NCBI GenBank assembly: GCA_017450705.1
Contig: JAFSTC010000072.1
Span: forward strand, 1 to 59,251
Source of the DNA: Lentisphaeria bacterium
Lineage (GTDB): Bacteria > Verrucomicrobiota > Lentisphaeria > Victivallales > Victivallaceae
Reading direction: 5' to 3'
DNA: 59,251 bases
Below, in pieces: positions 51,415-59,251 of this stretch. A model generated the notes under the pieces. That model worked only from the letters and a program-made list of their open reading frames with translations. It had not been told where the DNA came from and ran no database searches. A program made the position numbers and the translations under genes. The first letter of the stretch is position 1; each line of letters starts with the position of its first letter.

Positions 51415-54400
51415 TCATTCCTTTCCTGTAGTGTTGGATTTTGTATCTTTTTCAGGGATCAGAAAATACACGCGGAAATCCCGGGCGGGGACCGTGTCCG
51501 AAAGCACGGAGCCTTCGATCCATCCGGTCGTGCCCTCGGGGCGGGGGGCCAGGCAGAAGCTCCTCCCGAAGCCCGCAAGATCGATCTTCATCTTGCGGGC
51601 CTGATCGGTGTCGTTCATGACCGAGAGCATGCAGCGGCCGCCCTTGACGTGGGCCGAGACCATGACAGGCAGCGCCGCATCATGGGAGAAAGGCTTCTTC
51701 TCCGCCCAGTAGGGGATGAATTCCAAGTCGTAATTGTTCCCGAAGAACTCCCGGCGGGCCTTCCAGCAGAGGTTGTTGAGGTCGTCGAGATAACGGTCTC
51801 CCGCCCCCATGAAGGTGTTGACGTCGTGGACCAGAAGATAGCCCAGAAAATGCCTGTAGGCGCGCCTGATCTCCGGCAGGGGATCGGGGACCCGGTAGAG
51901 CTTGTCCCGCCCGGTGCCCAGCTGCTTGTTGGCCCGGTGGAACTGGGGCGTGTAGAAGATCTGATAGCCCCACTTGGCCCCGCAGCACTGGGTGCGGAAC
52001 ATGTCGGGCGTGAAAATGCCGATGTACGAAAATCCTCTGGCCTGAAAATCGTTCTCGAACCAGGTCTCGCCCAGATTGCCCCCGGCGGCGAAGGCGTGGA
52101 CGGCCATGACGGCGGGTTGTCCCGAGACGTGGAGCATCAGTTTGCCGCCGGGATGGGTCTTCTGGAGAAAATGATAAAGCCGTTTGTGGAACTCTCTGTC
52201 GCCGAGAACGTTGAATGTTCCCCACGAGCGTCCGTCGTCGTCGGTGTAGCCGCAGCCGTGCTCCCGGTTGTCGCACATGCGGGGACCGCAGAGGTCGCAG
52301 TAGAGGTTCTTCACGTCCCACCGGGGATCGCGGAGGATGTTGGCGAGCTGGTGGAGGAAGAACTCCCGGAATGACTTGGAGTTGAGGCAGGAATAGGTCC
52401 AGACCCACTTGTTGCGGGCGGCCAGGTCGGGGATGTTGTACTCGACGATGTAGTTGCCGACTTTGCCTCCGGCCCACTCCCGTCCGAACCAGCCCCATTC
52501 CGGACAGTAGGGCGAGGCCCCGTTGGAGCCGATGTAGAGGAAGAAGCGCGAGTGGTCCAGCTTCTCCTCTTTAAGTTTGCGCTGGTACCGCTTCTGGTGG
52601 TGTTTCAGGCGTTTGGCGTCGAAGAACTCCTTGCCGGAGTCGAGGTAATTGTAATAGAGCGAACCGTCGGACCAGCCCCACTCCTGATTGAAGCGGGAGG
52701 CCCGGGCCTCCCGGTCCACGATCCGGACGGGGGTGGCGTGGAGCCCGAAGGCGATGCGCCGCGGTTTTTCGAGCTTCACCGGGCGGTCGATCATGTTGAG
52801 ACGCATGACCGTCTCCTTATCATTGGGGAGCAGTTCGAGGGTCCGGGCCGGATCGGAGAAACGCCAGCCTCTCAAGTCCTCCGCGTACCAGGAGAGCCCC
52901 GCCGTCTCGCTGCCGACCCAGAAGGCCGGCCGGCTGTAGAGATTTTTGCGCCAGCCCGTCTTCGGGACGAGGCCCGAAGGATAACGGCTCCTGTAGGCTC
53001 CCCGGTCGAAGCCGTGGACCTCCCGGGCGAATTCGTTTTTCAGCGGGAAGACGGCGTACAGATCGTTGATCGACCCTTTGCCGGAAAAGGTGAAGTCGAA
53101 CCACAGCATGCCGTCGTATTCGGCCAAAACGTCGACTTTCGCCAGGATGTCTCCGCTCTTTGCTGTCCCGGAAAAGGTGACCCGGTCGGGGGCCGCCTTC
53201 GCAAGGGCGATATCGGTGAATTTCAGGGGTTTCCCGTTCAGGATGAAGACGGCGGGACGGCTCAGGATCTCATGGCCCAGCGCGCAGAGACGCCGGGGCA
53301 GGCCCGAGTCGCCCAGTTCGTATTTCTGGGTCAGGGCCTCCACCGATCTTTTGCCTGTTTTGAGGGGGACCCAGGGAGCGGGCACTTCACCGGGATAGAG
53401 ACCGACGGGCGTGTCGTCCCACGGATTCTTTTCCCCGGGGATCCGGTACCACTGCACGAATTCGGCTCCGGTTTCGCCCTGAAGATCCGTGAAGCGCATG
53501 GAATAATCATAGTCCCCCTGCGGGATCTTCGAAACGTCCCACGGGACCGTCCACACGATCTCCTGCCCGGTAACGGGGACTTTTCGGGTGAAAACCTTTC
53601 CGTCGGGACGGCCCCGCTCCGCGAGTTTCAGCAGGAGCGTGCCCTTGACGCCCGAGTCGTTGCGCAGAACGGTCTCGAGGATCCTCTTTTTCGTGTCGGT
53701 GCAGATGTATTCCAGGCGAACCTGTGTCTGCGGCCGGGGCCGGAAGACCCCCGTGTACACACCGGGGATGTCGATGGTCAGAACACCGGTCCCGTCCTGT
53801 TCGTACGCGCCGCGGCAGCGGATCCGGCCGTTGACGGGTGCGATCTTTTCCCGCAGGTGCGTCATCGCCCGGGTGGCGTAGCAGATCTCCGCCGGGAGGG
53901 CCGAAAGCATGTCGACCGCGATCTTGCCCCTGGCCGGATCGCCGAGGGCGTTGACGGCGTAAAAGTCCTCCCGGTCCGTCAGCGTCAGGGGAATGAAATG
54001 GCTTCTGTCGCCGTAGCCGCCGGTCTTGCCGAGGCCCAGCGCGGTGAACTCTTTGACATTGCGGAAGGTCCGGGCGATGTTGATCCGGGCGGTTTTGAAA
54101 TTTTCCAGCTGAGAAAGGGGGATCGCCGCTTCGAACTCCCAGAAGCCGTCGTGGATTTTCCCCGCCGTTTTGACGCCCTCGCAGTTCCAGCCGGGGTCGG
54201 TCCTGTCCGTGAAGCGGGCGTCGTAGACCGTGCCGCGGGCGTTGAAGATGAACTGGTACCAGTGGCGGTTGGGCAGTTCCAGCCACAGCTCGACGGAGTC
54301 GTCCTCCCAGCACTTGCCGTCCCGTTCGGCGGCCTCCGCCCGGGGAGGCGTTTTCTGCGGGGACTTCACGCCGAGGTAGAGGTATTCCCCGTCATGGGAG

Positions 54401-55284
54401 AGGTGAAAAAAGCTCTGCTGGAGGGCCAGATAACCGCCCCTGCCGCAGAAACCCGTGCCGGAGGAAGCATACTCGCCGGGCGCGATGCGGCCGTCGGTCA
54501 CGGGCTTTTTCTTCCCGACCGTCAGCATGGGGGACTTGCCGGCGGGCCCCGCCGCGCTCAGTTTGCGGAACTCTCCCCGGACCGCGGAAGAGTCCAGCGC
54601 CCGGTCGAAGATTTTGAGTTCGTCGATCCGGGTCAGGCCCTTCTCCACCTGCCACCCCCTGAAGCCGATGCGGAAACTTTTCGGACGCCGGTCGGCAGGC
54701 CAGGAGAAGGTGCGTTTTTTCTTCCCGACGGGGAGCCCGTCCACGTAGAGGGTCAGCTCTTCCGGGGTCCACACCGCCGCCACGTGGTGCCACGAGGCCG
54801 TGAACTTCGACTTCAGCGGGTACCGGACGAAGTCGTTTTTTTTGTCTTTCAGGTCGTTGAAGAGCAGCTGCAGCGTGTTCGCCCCCGGCCGGTAGACCAG
54901 GAGGCCGTAACGGTTGTCCGGCGAACGCATGGAAAACAGCAGATTGAAACTTTTGTCGGTGACTTTCCAGTCTTCGGCCTTCATCCAGAACATCAGGCTT
55001 CCCCGTTCCGGAGAAACGGTCTTCTCCGCGGGGAGCTCCAGACCGTAAGCGCCTTTTTCGTCGCGCCCCGCGACCAGCGCATTCCCCTTCAATCCAGGGG
55101 CAAAACGCTCGGCCGGCTTCCCCGCGGGGACGGTTTTTTTCGCTGCGGTCCCGGCGTCGAAAGAGGCGTGAAACGTCACCCCTTCGCTGGACACACTGGA
55201 AAAAAGATGATCGTCGGCTGTTGCGCCGGCGGCGGCCAGCATCGCGCAGACCGCCGTCCGCCAGATCGATCCGTTCATCCGCAT
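51415..55284 (-). CDS. Large secreted LamG/CBM9-type glycosidase-like protein
   Basis: 1289 aa. Signal peptide near 1-23 (start [12 protein letters not shown]..., ATG at 55284 with GGGAGAG upstream; an earlier ATG would add 18 residues). LamG/concanavalin-like domain at about 33-250 ([25 protein letters not shown]). A CBM9-like module at about 270-455 ([35 protein letters not shown]). A further beta domain, then about 690-1289, a catalytic-type region with [25 protein letters not shown]. This resembles DUF6067-type glycosidase halves. It would act on polysaccharide outside the cell. It leads into the pseudopilin and esterase. Confidence 0.8.
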   Translation of the reverse strand: MRMNGSIWRTAVCAMLAAAGATADDHLFSSVSSEGVTFHASFDAGTAAKKTVPAGKPAERFAPGLKGNALVAGRDEKGAYGLELPAEKTVSPERGSLMFWMKAEDWKVTDKSFNLLFSMRSPDNRYGLLVYRPGANTLQLLFNDLKDKKNDFVRYPLKSKFTASWHHVAAVWTPEELTLYVDGLPVGKKKRTFSWPADRRPKSFRIGFRGWQVEKGLTRIDELKIFDRALDSSAVRGEFRKLSAAGPAGKSPMLTVGKKKPVTDGRIAPGEYASSGTGFCGRGGYLALQQSFFHLSHDGEYLYLGVKSPQKTPPRAEAAERDGKCWEDDSVELWLELPNRHWYQFIFNARGTVYDARFTDRTDPGWNCEGVKTAGKIHDGFWEFEAAIPLSQLENFKTARINIARTFRNVKEFTALGLGKTGGYGDRSHFIPLTLTDREDFYAVNALGDPARGKIAVDMLSALPAEICYATRAMTHLREKIAPVNGRIRCRGAYEQDGTGVLTIDIPGVYTGVFRPRPQTQVRLEYICTDTKKRILETVLRNDSGVKGTLLLKLAERGRPDGKVFTRKVPVTGQEIVWTVPWDVSKIPQGDYDYSMRFTDLQGETGAEFVQWYRIPGEKNPWDDTPVGLYPGEVPAPWVPLKTGKRSVEALTQKYELGDSGLPRRLCALGHEILSRPAVFILNGKPLKFTDIALAKAAPDRVTFSGTAKSGDILAKVDVLAEYDGMLWFDFTFSGKGSINDLYAVFPLKNEFAREVHGFDRGAYRSRYPSGLVPKTGWRKNLYSRPAFWVGSETAGLSWYAEDLRGWRFSDPARTLELLPNDKETVMRLNMIDRPVKLEKPRRIAFGLHATPVRIVDREARASRFNQEWGWSDGSLYYNYLDSGKEFFDAKRLKHHQKRYQRKLKEEKLDHSRFFLYIGSNGASPYCPEWGWFGREWAGGKVGNYIVEYNIPDLAARNKWVWTYSCLNSKSFREFFLHQLANILRDPRWDVKNLYCDLCGPRMCDNREHGCGYTDDDGRSWGTFNVLGDREFHKRLYHFLQKTHPGGKLMLHVSGQPAVMAVHAFAAGGNLGETWFENDFQARGFSYIGIFTPDMFRTQCCGAKWGYQIFYTPQFHRANKQLGTGRDKLYRVPDPLPEIRRAYRHFLGYLLVHDVNTFMGAGDRYLDDLNNLCWKARREFFGNNYDLEFIPYWAEKKPFSHDAALPVMVSAHVKGGRCMLSVMNDTDQARKMKIDLAGFGRSFCLAPRPEGTTGWIEGSVLSDTVPARDFRVYFLIPEKDTKSNTTGKE

Positions 55285-55344
55285 GACTTTCTCTCCCTCA
55301 CCGCGTTTTTCAGACGCGCACTTATCGTATGGCATCAAGCCGCT

Positions 55345-55373
55345 AATATACCACGAAACGAGGCAGCTGTCAA
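55345..55373 (-). promoter_or_regulatory. Promoter of the LamG/CBM9 glycosidase unit
   Basis: On the minus strand TTGACA (55368-55373), 17 bp, TATATT (55345-55350), a near-consensus promoter 61 bp before the start codon. It begins 8 bp after the upstream GH123-like stop. Confidence 0.8.
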
Positions 55374-55380
55374 GGTTTTT

Positions 55381-57015
55381 TCAGCTGAAAAGCCGGAGGG
55401 CAGGGAAGAATTCCGGCGGCACGGCGAAATCGGTCATGGAGAAGACGCCGCTTCGGGCGTAACCGTCGAGGAAGGAGCAGACCTTTTCCCTGCCGAATTC
55501 CTGTTCCAGAGCCTGGAGACAGCGCATGTCCTGAAGACCGTCGTGGAAGACTTCGGCCCGTAGGGAGTCCAGCGGGACGCCGTCGGGACCGGGGTAGACG
55601 ATGAAGGCGTCTCCGGCGGGGAAGGCGCCGCCCGCCGTGGTCGTCCGGAAGGGATCCGTCGCAAATCGGCACAGCCGGGAGAAATAGAAGTTGAACCCCC
55701 AGTGCAGGAATCCCTCCATCTCATGCCGGTACAGCAGCGCGCCGAGAACGCGGTTCTTCCACGACTGCATGTAGATGAAGCGGTTGGGGTAGCGTGAAAA
55801 GGGCTCGCAGCAGTAGTAGGTCCAGCGTTCCGGCAGTTTCTCCTCCGCAAAGAGGTCGAGACTGCGCTCGCAGACGACGGGGATCGTCCGCCGGCCGGTT
55901 GCAGCATAGACCTCGGGCCGGGAGAGCGCATCGAAGAGTTTCATCCCCGGCAGATATTTTTGTATCAGCGAAAAGGCCCGCCCGTAGCTTTCGCAGTGTT
56001 CGGCATGAGGCTCGTCGGAGCAGTGGAAGTAGAAATTTTCCCGCAGACCGTGCGCATCGATCCAGCGGCACAGCGCCGGGAGGAAGGCCGAGAGGAAGTC
56101 GGCGTACTCGGGGGAATCCGCGGCCAGCTCCCAGCCGCCGAAACTCTCTTTTTTCCCGTCGCGGGTGACGGCGATCTTCGGCGTGCAGTTCGCGCCCCAC
56201 TGGGTGAAAAGGTGCGCCGCCTCGAAGTACCGGATGCCGCACGAGCGGGCAAGGGCGCACCACCTTTCCAGCCGGGAGAAATCGAAACGCCACTGCCCGT
56301 TCTCGCGGGCGATCTCCGTCAGCTGGACCGTTGCCCGGGAACCGCCGACTTCAGTATCCAGCGGCGGCGTCACGATGGGGGTGAGGATCATGTTGATGCC
56401 GTGATACGCGGCGCTCTTCATGAAATTGCCGATGAGCTCCCAGTGCCGCTCGGAAAAGATCTCCGCGCCGTAGTGGGAAGCGATGCTGTCACAGTGGAAC
56501 CAGTGGCTGTTGATGAGGGTCTGTTCCGGGAGCCTGCGGGGCAGCACCCGGAGCGTCAGTTCCGCTCCGGGATAAACCGCGTCCTGACGGGAAACGATGT
56601 CGTGGACGTGAAACCTGATCGTCACGGGATAATCCCCCCCGGGGAGGTCTTCGGGCACGGCGACTGTCACCCAGATGCTCCGCCACTGGTTGGAGATGGT
56701 GGAAAAGCTCCCGTCGGGCAGATCCGTCAGCACGTCGGGATAAAGACCGATGCGGTCGTCCACGCAGTCGGGATCCCGTTCCGGAGGCAGGTAGTCCACG
56801 GGAACGAGGCCGACGGCCCGCAGGCGGATGAACTCCCGCAGGGGGGAGTCGGCCTCGACCCGGGCCTTCCCCCAGCTGAAATCCGGGCGGAATGCGACCT
56901 GAAAGTGCACCCGTTCCCCCTGCCAGGCGGTGAGCAGGCGCAGCGGCGGTTCCGCGGGCGCGCGGTCGGGGAAGATTTTGGCGAGGGAACTCTGATACGT
57001 CAGCTCGAAATTCAT
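55381..57015 (-). CDS. GH123-like (DUF4091) glycosidase
   Basis: 544 aa without a signal peptide; the start at 57015 has AGGAGG 5 bp upstream. The N-terminal beta sandwich (about 1-160) is followed by a TIM barrel with SDEP at 333-336: the Asp334-Glu335 pair is the catalytic dyad of GH123 beta-N-acetylgalactosaminidases, which use the substrate acetamido group as nucleophile. HGINMIL and FHCSDEPHAEH are the typical strands, and a C-terminal helical tail follows. It has its own promoter at 57057 and shares control with the downstream glycosidase only by read-through. The substrate would be a GalNAc-type sugar by family, as inference. Confidence 0.82.
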   Translation of the reverse strand: MNFELTYQSSLAKIFPDRAPAEPPLRLLTAWQGERVHFQVAFRPDFSWGKARVEADSPLREFIRLRAVGLVPVDYLPPERDPDCVDDRIGLYPDVLTDLPDGSFSTISNQWRSIWVTVAVPEDLPGGDYPVTIRFHVHDIVSRQDAVYPGAELTLRVLPRRLPEQTLINSHWFHCDSIASHYGAEIFSERHWELIGNFMKSAAYHGINMILTPIVTPPLDTEVGGSRATVQLTEIARENGQWRFDFSRLERWCALARSCGIRYFEAAHLFTQWGANCTPKIAVTRDGKKESFGGWELAADSPEYADFLSAFLPALCRWIDAHGLRENFYFHCSDEPHAEHCESYGRAFSLIQKYLPGMKLFDALSRPEVYAATGRRTIPVVCERSLDLFAEEKLPERWTYYCCEPFSRYPNRFIYMQSWKNRVLGALLYRHEMEGFLHWGFNFYFSRLCRFATDPFRTTTAGGAFPAGDAFIVYPGPDGVPLDSLRAEVFHDGLQDMRCLQALEQEFGREKVCSFLDGYARSGVFSMTDFAVPPEFFPALRLFS

Positions 57016-57056
57016 TTCATTCCTCCTATCGGGGCTGTCTTTCTTTTGTCCGACAT

Positions 57057-57085
57057 ACAATAGCACGCCTTTCTCTGCTTTTCAA
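57057..57085 (-). promoter_or_regulatory. Promoter of the GH123-like gene
   Basis: On the minus strand TTGAAA (57080-57085), 17 bp, TATTGT (57057-57062), 42 bp before the start codon. It is divergent from the promoter at 57107. Confidence 0.65.
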
Positions 57086-57106
57086 CACGCGCCGGGGAAC
57101 TCCGGT

Positions 57107-57135
57107 TTGACTTTCCCCGGGGGAGGAGGTATATT
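57107..57135 (+). promoter_or_regulatory. Promoter of the ksgA unit
   Basis: TTGACT (57107-57112), 17 bp, TATATT (57130-57135), 48 bp before the coiled-coil membrane protein gene. Confidence 0.75.
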
Positions 57136-57182
57136 ACACGGAAACGCCCGGATACGGCAAACAACAACGGGAGACACGGGAA

Positions 57183-57578
57183 ATGCTCGGAATGGAAATA
57201 TCGCTGTCGTCATTTTGGATCGTCGCCATCATGATCTGCGTCATCCTGCTCGTCATGGTGGCTCAGATCTCGCACTTTTACGCCAAGTTCCAGGAGGCCC
57301 GCAAGGACTACGAGACCAACATGATCGGTCTGGCCGGGCAGCTCAAAAAGCTCCAGACGACCCTCAGCGAACAGCTGGGCGAGCAGCGCCGTCTCCTTCG
57401 CCAGCAGGGCGAACTTCTGGAGCTCAAGCGCGCCGAGATGACCGGGGACTTCGAGATCGTCGAGGAGCCCGTCGTCACCGCCTCCGCGCCGCCCCGGGAA
57501 CAGCCCGCCGCCGGCGAACAGCCCCCGCCGCCCGCTCAGAAGCCCGGCAAGAAGTTTCCCGATATCGATCTGGGCTGA
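57183..57578 (+). CDS. Small membrane protein with coiled coil
   Basis: 131 aa. One membrane helix at about 8-30 (SFWIVAIMICVILLVMVAQI) then a coiled-coil-like helix to about 80 (FQEARKDYETNMIGLAGQLKKLQTTLSEQLGEQRRLLRQQGELL) and a proline-rich tail. No family recognised. It stands first in the unit and ends 2 bp before ksgA (GTG start), so translation is coupled; the functional link is unknown. Confidence 0.7.
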   Translation: MLGMEISLSSFWIVAIMICVILLVMVAQISHFYAKFQEARKDYETNMIGLAGQLKKLQTTLSEQLGEQRRLLRQQGELLELKRAEMTGDFEIVEEPVVTASAPPREQPAAGEQPPPPAQKPGKKFPDIDLG

Positions 57579-57580
57579 CC

Positions 57581-58396
57581 GTGAAGAAAAAAGAACTTCT
57601 GTCCGAACTGGAAAAGCTGGGCATGCGCCCCGGCCGCGGACTCGGACAGAACTTTCTCCTCGACGGCAATCTGCTGGACTGGATCGTCCGCCGGGCCGCC
57701 CCGGCCCCGGACGAGGAGATCCTCGAGGTCGGTCCCGGTTTCGGCGCCCTCACCGAAAGACTGCTCGCCTCCGGCGCCCGGGTGACCGCCGTCGAATACG
57801 ACCGCCGTCTCGCCGCCTATCTCCGGGAAAAATTCCCGACATCCTCCCTGCGCCTTGTCGAGGCCGATGCGTGCAAGGTCGATTATGCCGCGCTCTTCCC
57901 CGGCGGGACGCCTTTCCGCGCGATCGCCAATCTGCCCTACGCCATCAGCTCCGTTTTCATTTCCCGCATGCTGGAATTGCCCTGCGGTCCCGGTTTCATG
58001 CTCTTCATGCTCCAGCGTGAAATGGGCGAACGCCTGGCCGCGGGGCCCGGGACCAAAGCCTACGGCTCGCTTTCCGTCCGGGCTTCCCTGGACCATGAGG
58101 TGCGCCTCGAAAAGCTCGTGCCCGCGGATGTGTTCTACCCGGAGCCCGAAGTCGAGTCCGTCATCGTCTCCCTGACCCGGGTGCGGCAAAGGGCTCCCGA
58201 AGCCGTCCGCCGCCTCTCGCGTCTCACCCGGATCGCCTTTGCCCAGCGCCGCAAGCAGATGGGCAAGGTCCTTGCCGCAAGCTACGGCAAAGTTCCCGTG
58301 GAAAACGCCTTTGCCGCCGCCGGGATCGTGTGGGAGATCCGCCCCGACCGCGTCACCCCGGAACAGTTTTCCCTCCTCGCGGAGGCCCTCGCGTGA
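57581..58396 (+). CDS. ksgA: 16S rRNA dimethyladenosine transferase KsgA (RsmA)
   Basis: 271 aa, standard length. GTG start 2 bp after the previous stop. LGQNFLLD near residue 21 is the KsgA start; EVGPGFGALT is the SAM-binding loop; NLPYAISS holds the NLPY catalytic loop; the C-terminal ribosomal helical domain follows. It dimethylates A1518 and A1519 of 16S rRNA. It overlaps ybaK by 4 bp (GTGA). Confidence 0.96.
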   Translation: MKKKELLSELEKLGMRPGRGLGQNFLLDGNLLDWIVRRAAPAPDEEILEVGPGFGALTERLLASGARVTAVEYDRRLAAYLREKFPTSSLRLVEADACKVDYAALFPGGTPFRAIANLPYAISSVFISRMLELPCGPGFMLFMLQREMGERLAAGPGTKAYGSLSVRASLDHEVRLEKLVPADVFYPEPEVESVIVSLTRVRQRAPEAVRRLSRLTRIAFAQRRKQMGKVLAASYGKVPVENAFAAAGIVWEIRPDRVTPEQFSLLAEALA

Positions 58397-58875
58397 AGAC
58401 GATAAAGACCAACGCCGTCCGGCTCCTCGACGCTTCCGGGATCCCCTGCGAAGAACGCGTTTACGACATTTCCGACGGCCGCATCGATGCCCTCGCCATC
58501 GCCGAAAAACTCGGCGAAAGTCCCGATCAGGTCTTCAAAACCCTCGTGACCGTCTCGGACAAAAAGTCCTTCTTCGTCTTCGTCGTCCCCGCCTCCGCCG
58601 AACTGGATCTGAAAAAGGCCGCCTCCGCCGCCGGCGTCAAGAGCATCGAAATGATCCCCCTCAAAACCCTCTTTCCCCTCACGGGCTACGTCCACGGCGG
58701 CTGCTCCCCCGTGGGCATGAAAAAATTCTTCCCCACCTTCATCGACGAGACCGCTTGCCTCTTCGACCACATCTGCGTCAGCGCCGGCGCCGTCGGCGCC
58801 AACATCTCCATCGATCCCGAAGCTCTCGCCCGCTTCCTCCCCGCCGCCTTCGCCGACATCTCCCGGCCGCGGTGA
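58393..58875 (+). CDS. ybaK: YbaK-type Cys-tRNA(Pro) deacylase
   Basis: 160 aa. Starts with GTG at 58393, overlapping the ksgA stop by 4 bp. VFKTLVT holds the conserved Lys of YbaK; GGCSPVGMKK near the middle is the family signature (usually GGISPLGQKK). YbaK hydrolyses Cys wrongly attached to tRNA-Pro. This pairing of two translation-fidelity genes behind a small membrane protein is one transcript from 57107. Confidence 0.93.
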   Translation: MKTIKTNAVRLLDASGIPCEERVYDISDGRIDALAIAEKLGESPDQVFKTLVTVSDKKSFFVFVVPASAELDLKKAASAAGVKSIEMIPLKTLFPLTGYVHGGCSPVGMKKFFPTFIDETACLFDHICVSAGAVGANISIDPEALARFLPAAFADISRPR

Positions 58876-58997
58876 GCGATCGGAGCCCGTGGGAGTCTGC
58901 GGGGGCGCTGTCGCCGCCCCCCGCACCCCCCGGCGCCCGGTGCGACCGGGAGCGGGATGGGCCGGAGGCACGCGGGCCGCGGGCAGAAAGGCATGTC

Positions 58998-59055
58998 GCA
59001 AAATAAATGCGCGGTCTTCCCGCTTTTCTGCGGAAAGACCGCGCACATATTTTGC
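58998..59055. repeat. Long inverted repeat after ybaK
   Basis: A 376-bp stretch (58876-59251) without a visible gene. Arms 58998-59023 and 59030-59055 pair at about 23 of 26 positions around a 6-nt loop (TTTTCT), core GCGCGGTCTT. It has no clear U-run at its 3' end, so it may be a terminator-like structure or a repeat end. Confidence 0.6.
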
Positions 59056-59067
59056 AACGGCTTGCCG

Positions 59068-59110
59068 CCGGGGGGACGAAAAGTCGCTCACGCGATTTTC
59101 TTCCCCCCGG
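59068..59110. repeat. Second inverted repeat in the same gap
   Basis: CCGGGGGG (59068-59075) and CCCCCCGG (59103-59110) enclose further partial pairing (GAAAAGTCGC with GCGATTTTC). It starts 13 bp after the previous inverted repeat and belongs to the same gene-free end. Confidence 0.5.
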
Positions 59111-59251
59111 ACCCCCTTGCTTGTACTGTTACTCGCTCGAAACCCGTATGGTGACAATGAAACCGTGCGCGATTTCATTTGCCGCGGGGGCCAGGTGACG
59201 GCGACGGTCTCGGCGATTTCTTTGCCCGTGGGACGTGGGAGTTCTCTGCGG

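Noticed and set aside
57107-57580. A longer KsgA starting upstream at 57107 in the same frame
   Set aside because: The extension would overlap the coiled-coil membrane protein in another frame and is not KsgA-like; the GTG at 57581 gives the standard length.
1-59251. CRISPR arrays, transposase genes, prophage or tRNA genes
   Set aside because: No regular 24-40 bp direct repeats with spacers, no transposase or integrase motifs and no cloverleaf pattern were seen.

Overview
The window is about 59 kb of GC-rich bacterial chromosome with 48 protein-coding genes, no rRNA, tRNA, CRISPR array or transposase that I can see. The content points to Lentisphaerota (Victivallales-like gut or environmental bacterium). 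Five type II/IV pseudopilins (four with [13 protein letters not shown] and DUF1559/H-X9-DG-type ends) sit beside very large secreted glycoside hydrolases, Gfo/Idh/MocA oxidoreductases, xylose-isomerase-like TIM barrels and LacI regulators. The taxonomic call is inference from gene families, not from a marker tree.

Region 1 (1-7065, minus): a LacI-led operon. LacI regulator, TIM-barrel epimerase, pseudopilin, 1048-aa secreted glycosidase-like protein and oxidoreductase run from a strong promoter (TTGACA-N16-TATATT) with a palindromic operator candidate and end at a hairpin plus U-tract. Region 2 (7200-16262, minus): a second LacI-led operon with oxidoreductase, SGNH esterase, pseudopilin, atypical pseudopilin, secreted glycosidase-like protein and epimerase-like protein; most junctions overlap by 4 bp. 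Region 3 (16297-22850, mostly plus): TIM-barrel epimerase, NikR-like protein without the nickel histidines, pseudopilin, C_GCAxxG_C_C protein, MATE exporter, an inverted-repeat-bounded intergenic element, a small membrane protein, and a GH4 alpha-galactosidase split by an in-frame amber codon.

Region 4 (22876-28392): minus-strand MBL hydrolase and lnt, divergent from nadB and pcnB through promoters that share one -10 region. Region 5 (28389-42746, plus): GHL10-type glycosidase, GH78-like protein, TadB, TadC, DUF192 protein, FHA membrane protein, PEGA lipoprotein, a 792-aa Sel1-repeat protein, then a TolC lipoprotein and two HlyD-like adaptors with no pump. This run of envelope genes is the best candidate for an undescribed secretion or envelope machine. 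Region 6 (42767-48770, plus): TrpB2, two secreted repeat proteins, a small membrane protein, an XPB-like helicase and a membrane-anchored AAA+ ATPase without a protease domain. Region 7 (48804-57085, minus): a decapeptide-repeat membrane protein, alpha/beta hydrolase, pseudopilin, 1289-aa LamG/CBM9 glycosidase and a GH123-like enzyme. Region 8 (57107-59251, plus): coiled-coil membrane protein, ksgA, ybaK, then a gene-free end with two long inverted repeats.

Promoters are unusually readable: many genes have TTGANN, 16-17 bp, then TATATT/TATCTT. Catabolic genes look organised as self-contained LacI-controlled units for uptake-independent, surface or periplasmic breakdown of host or plant glycans, each carrying its own pseudopilin.
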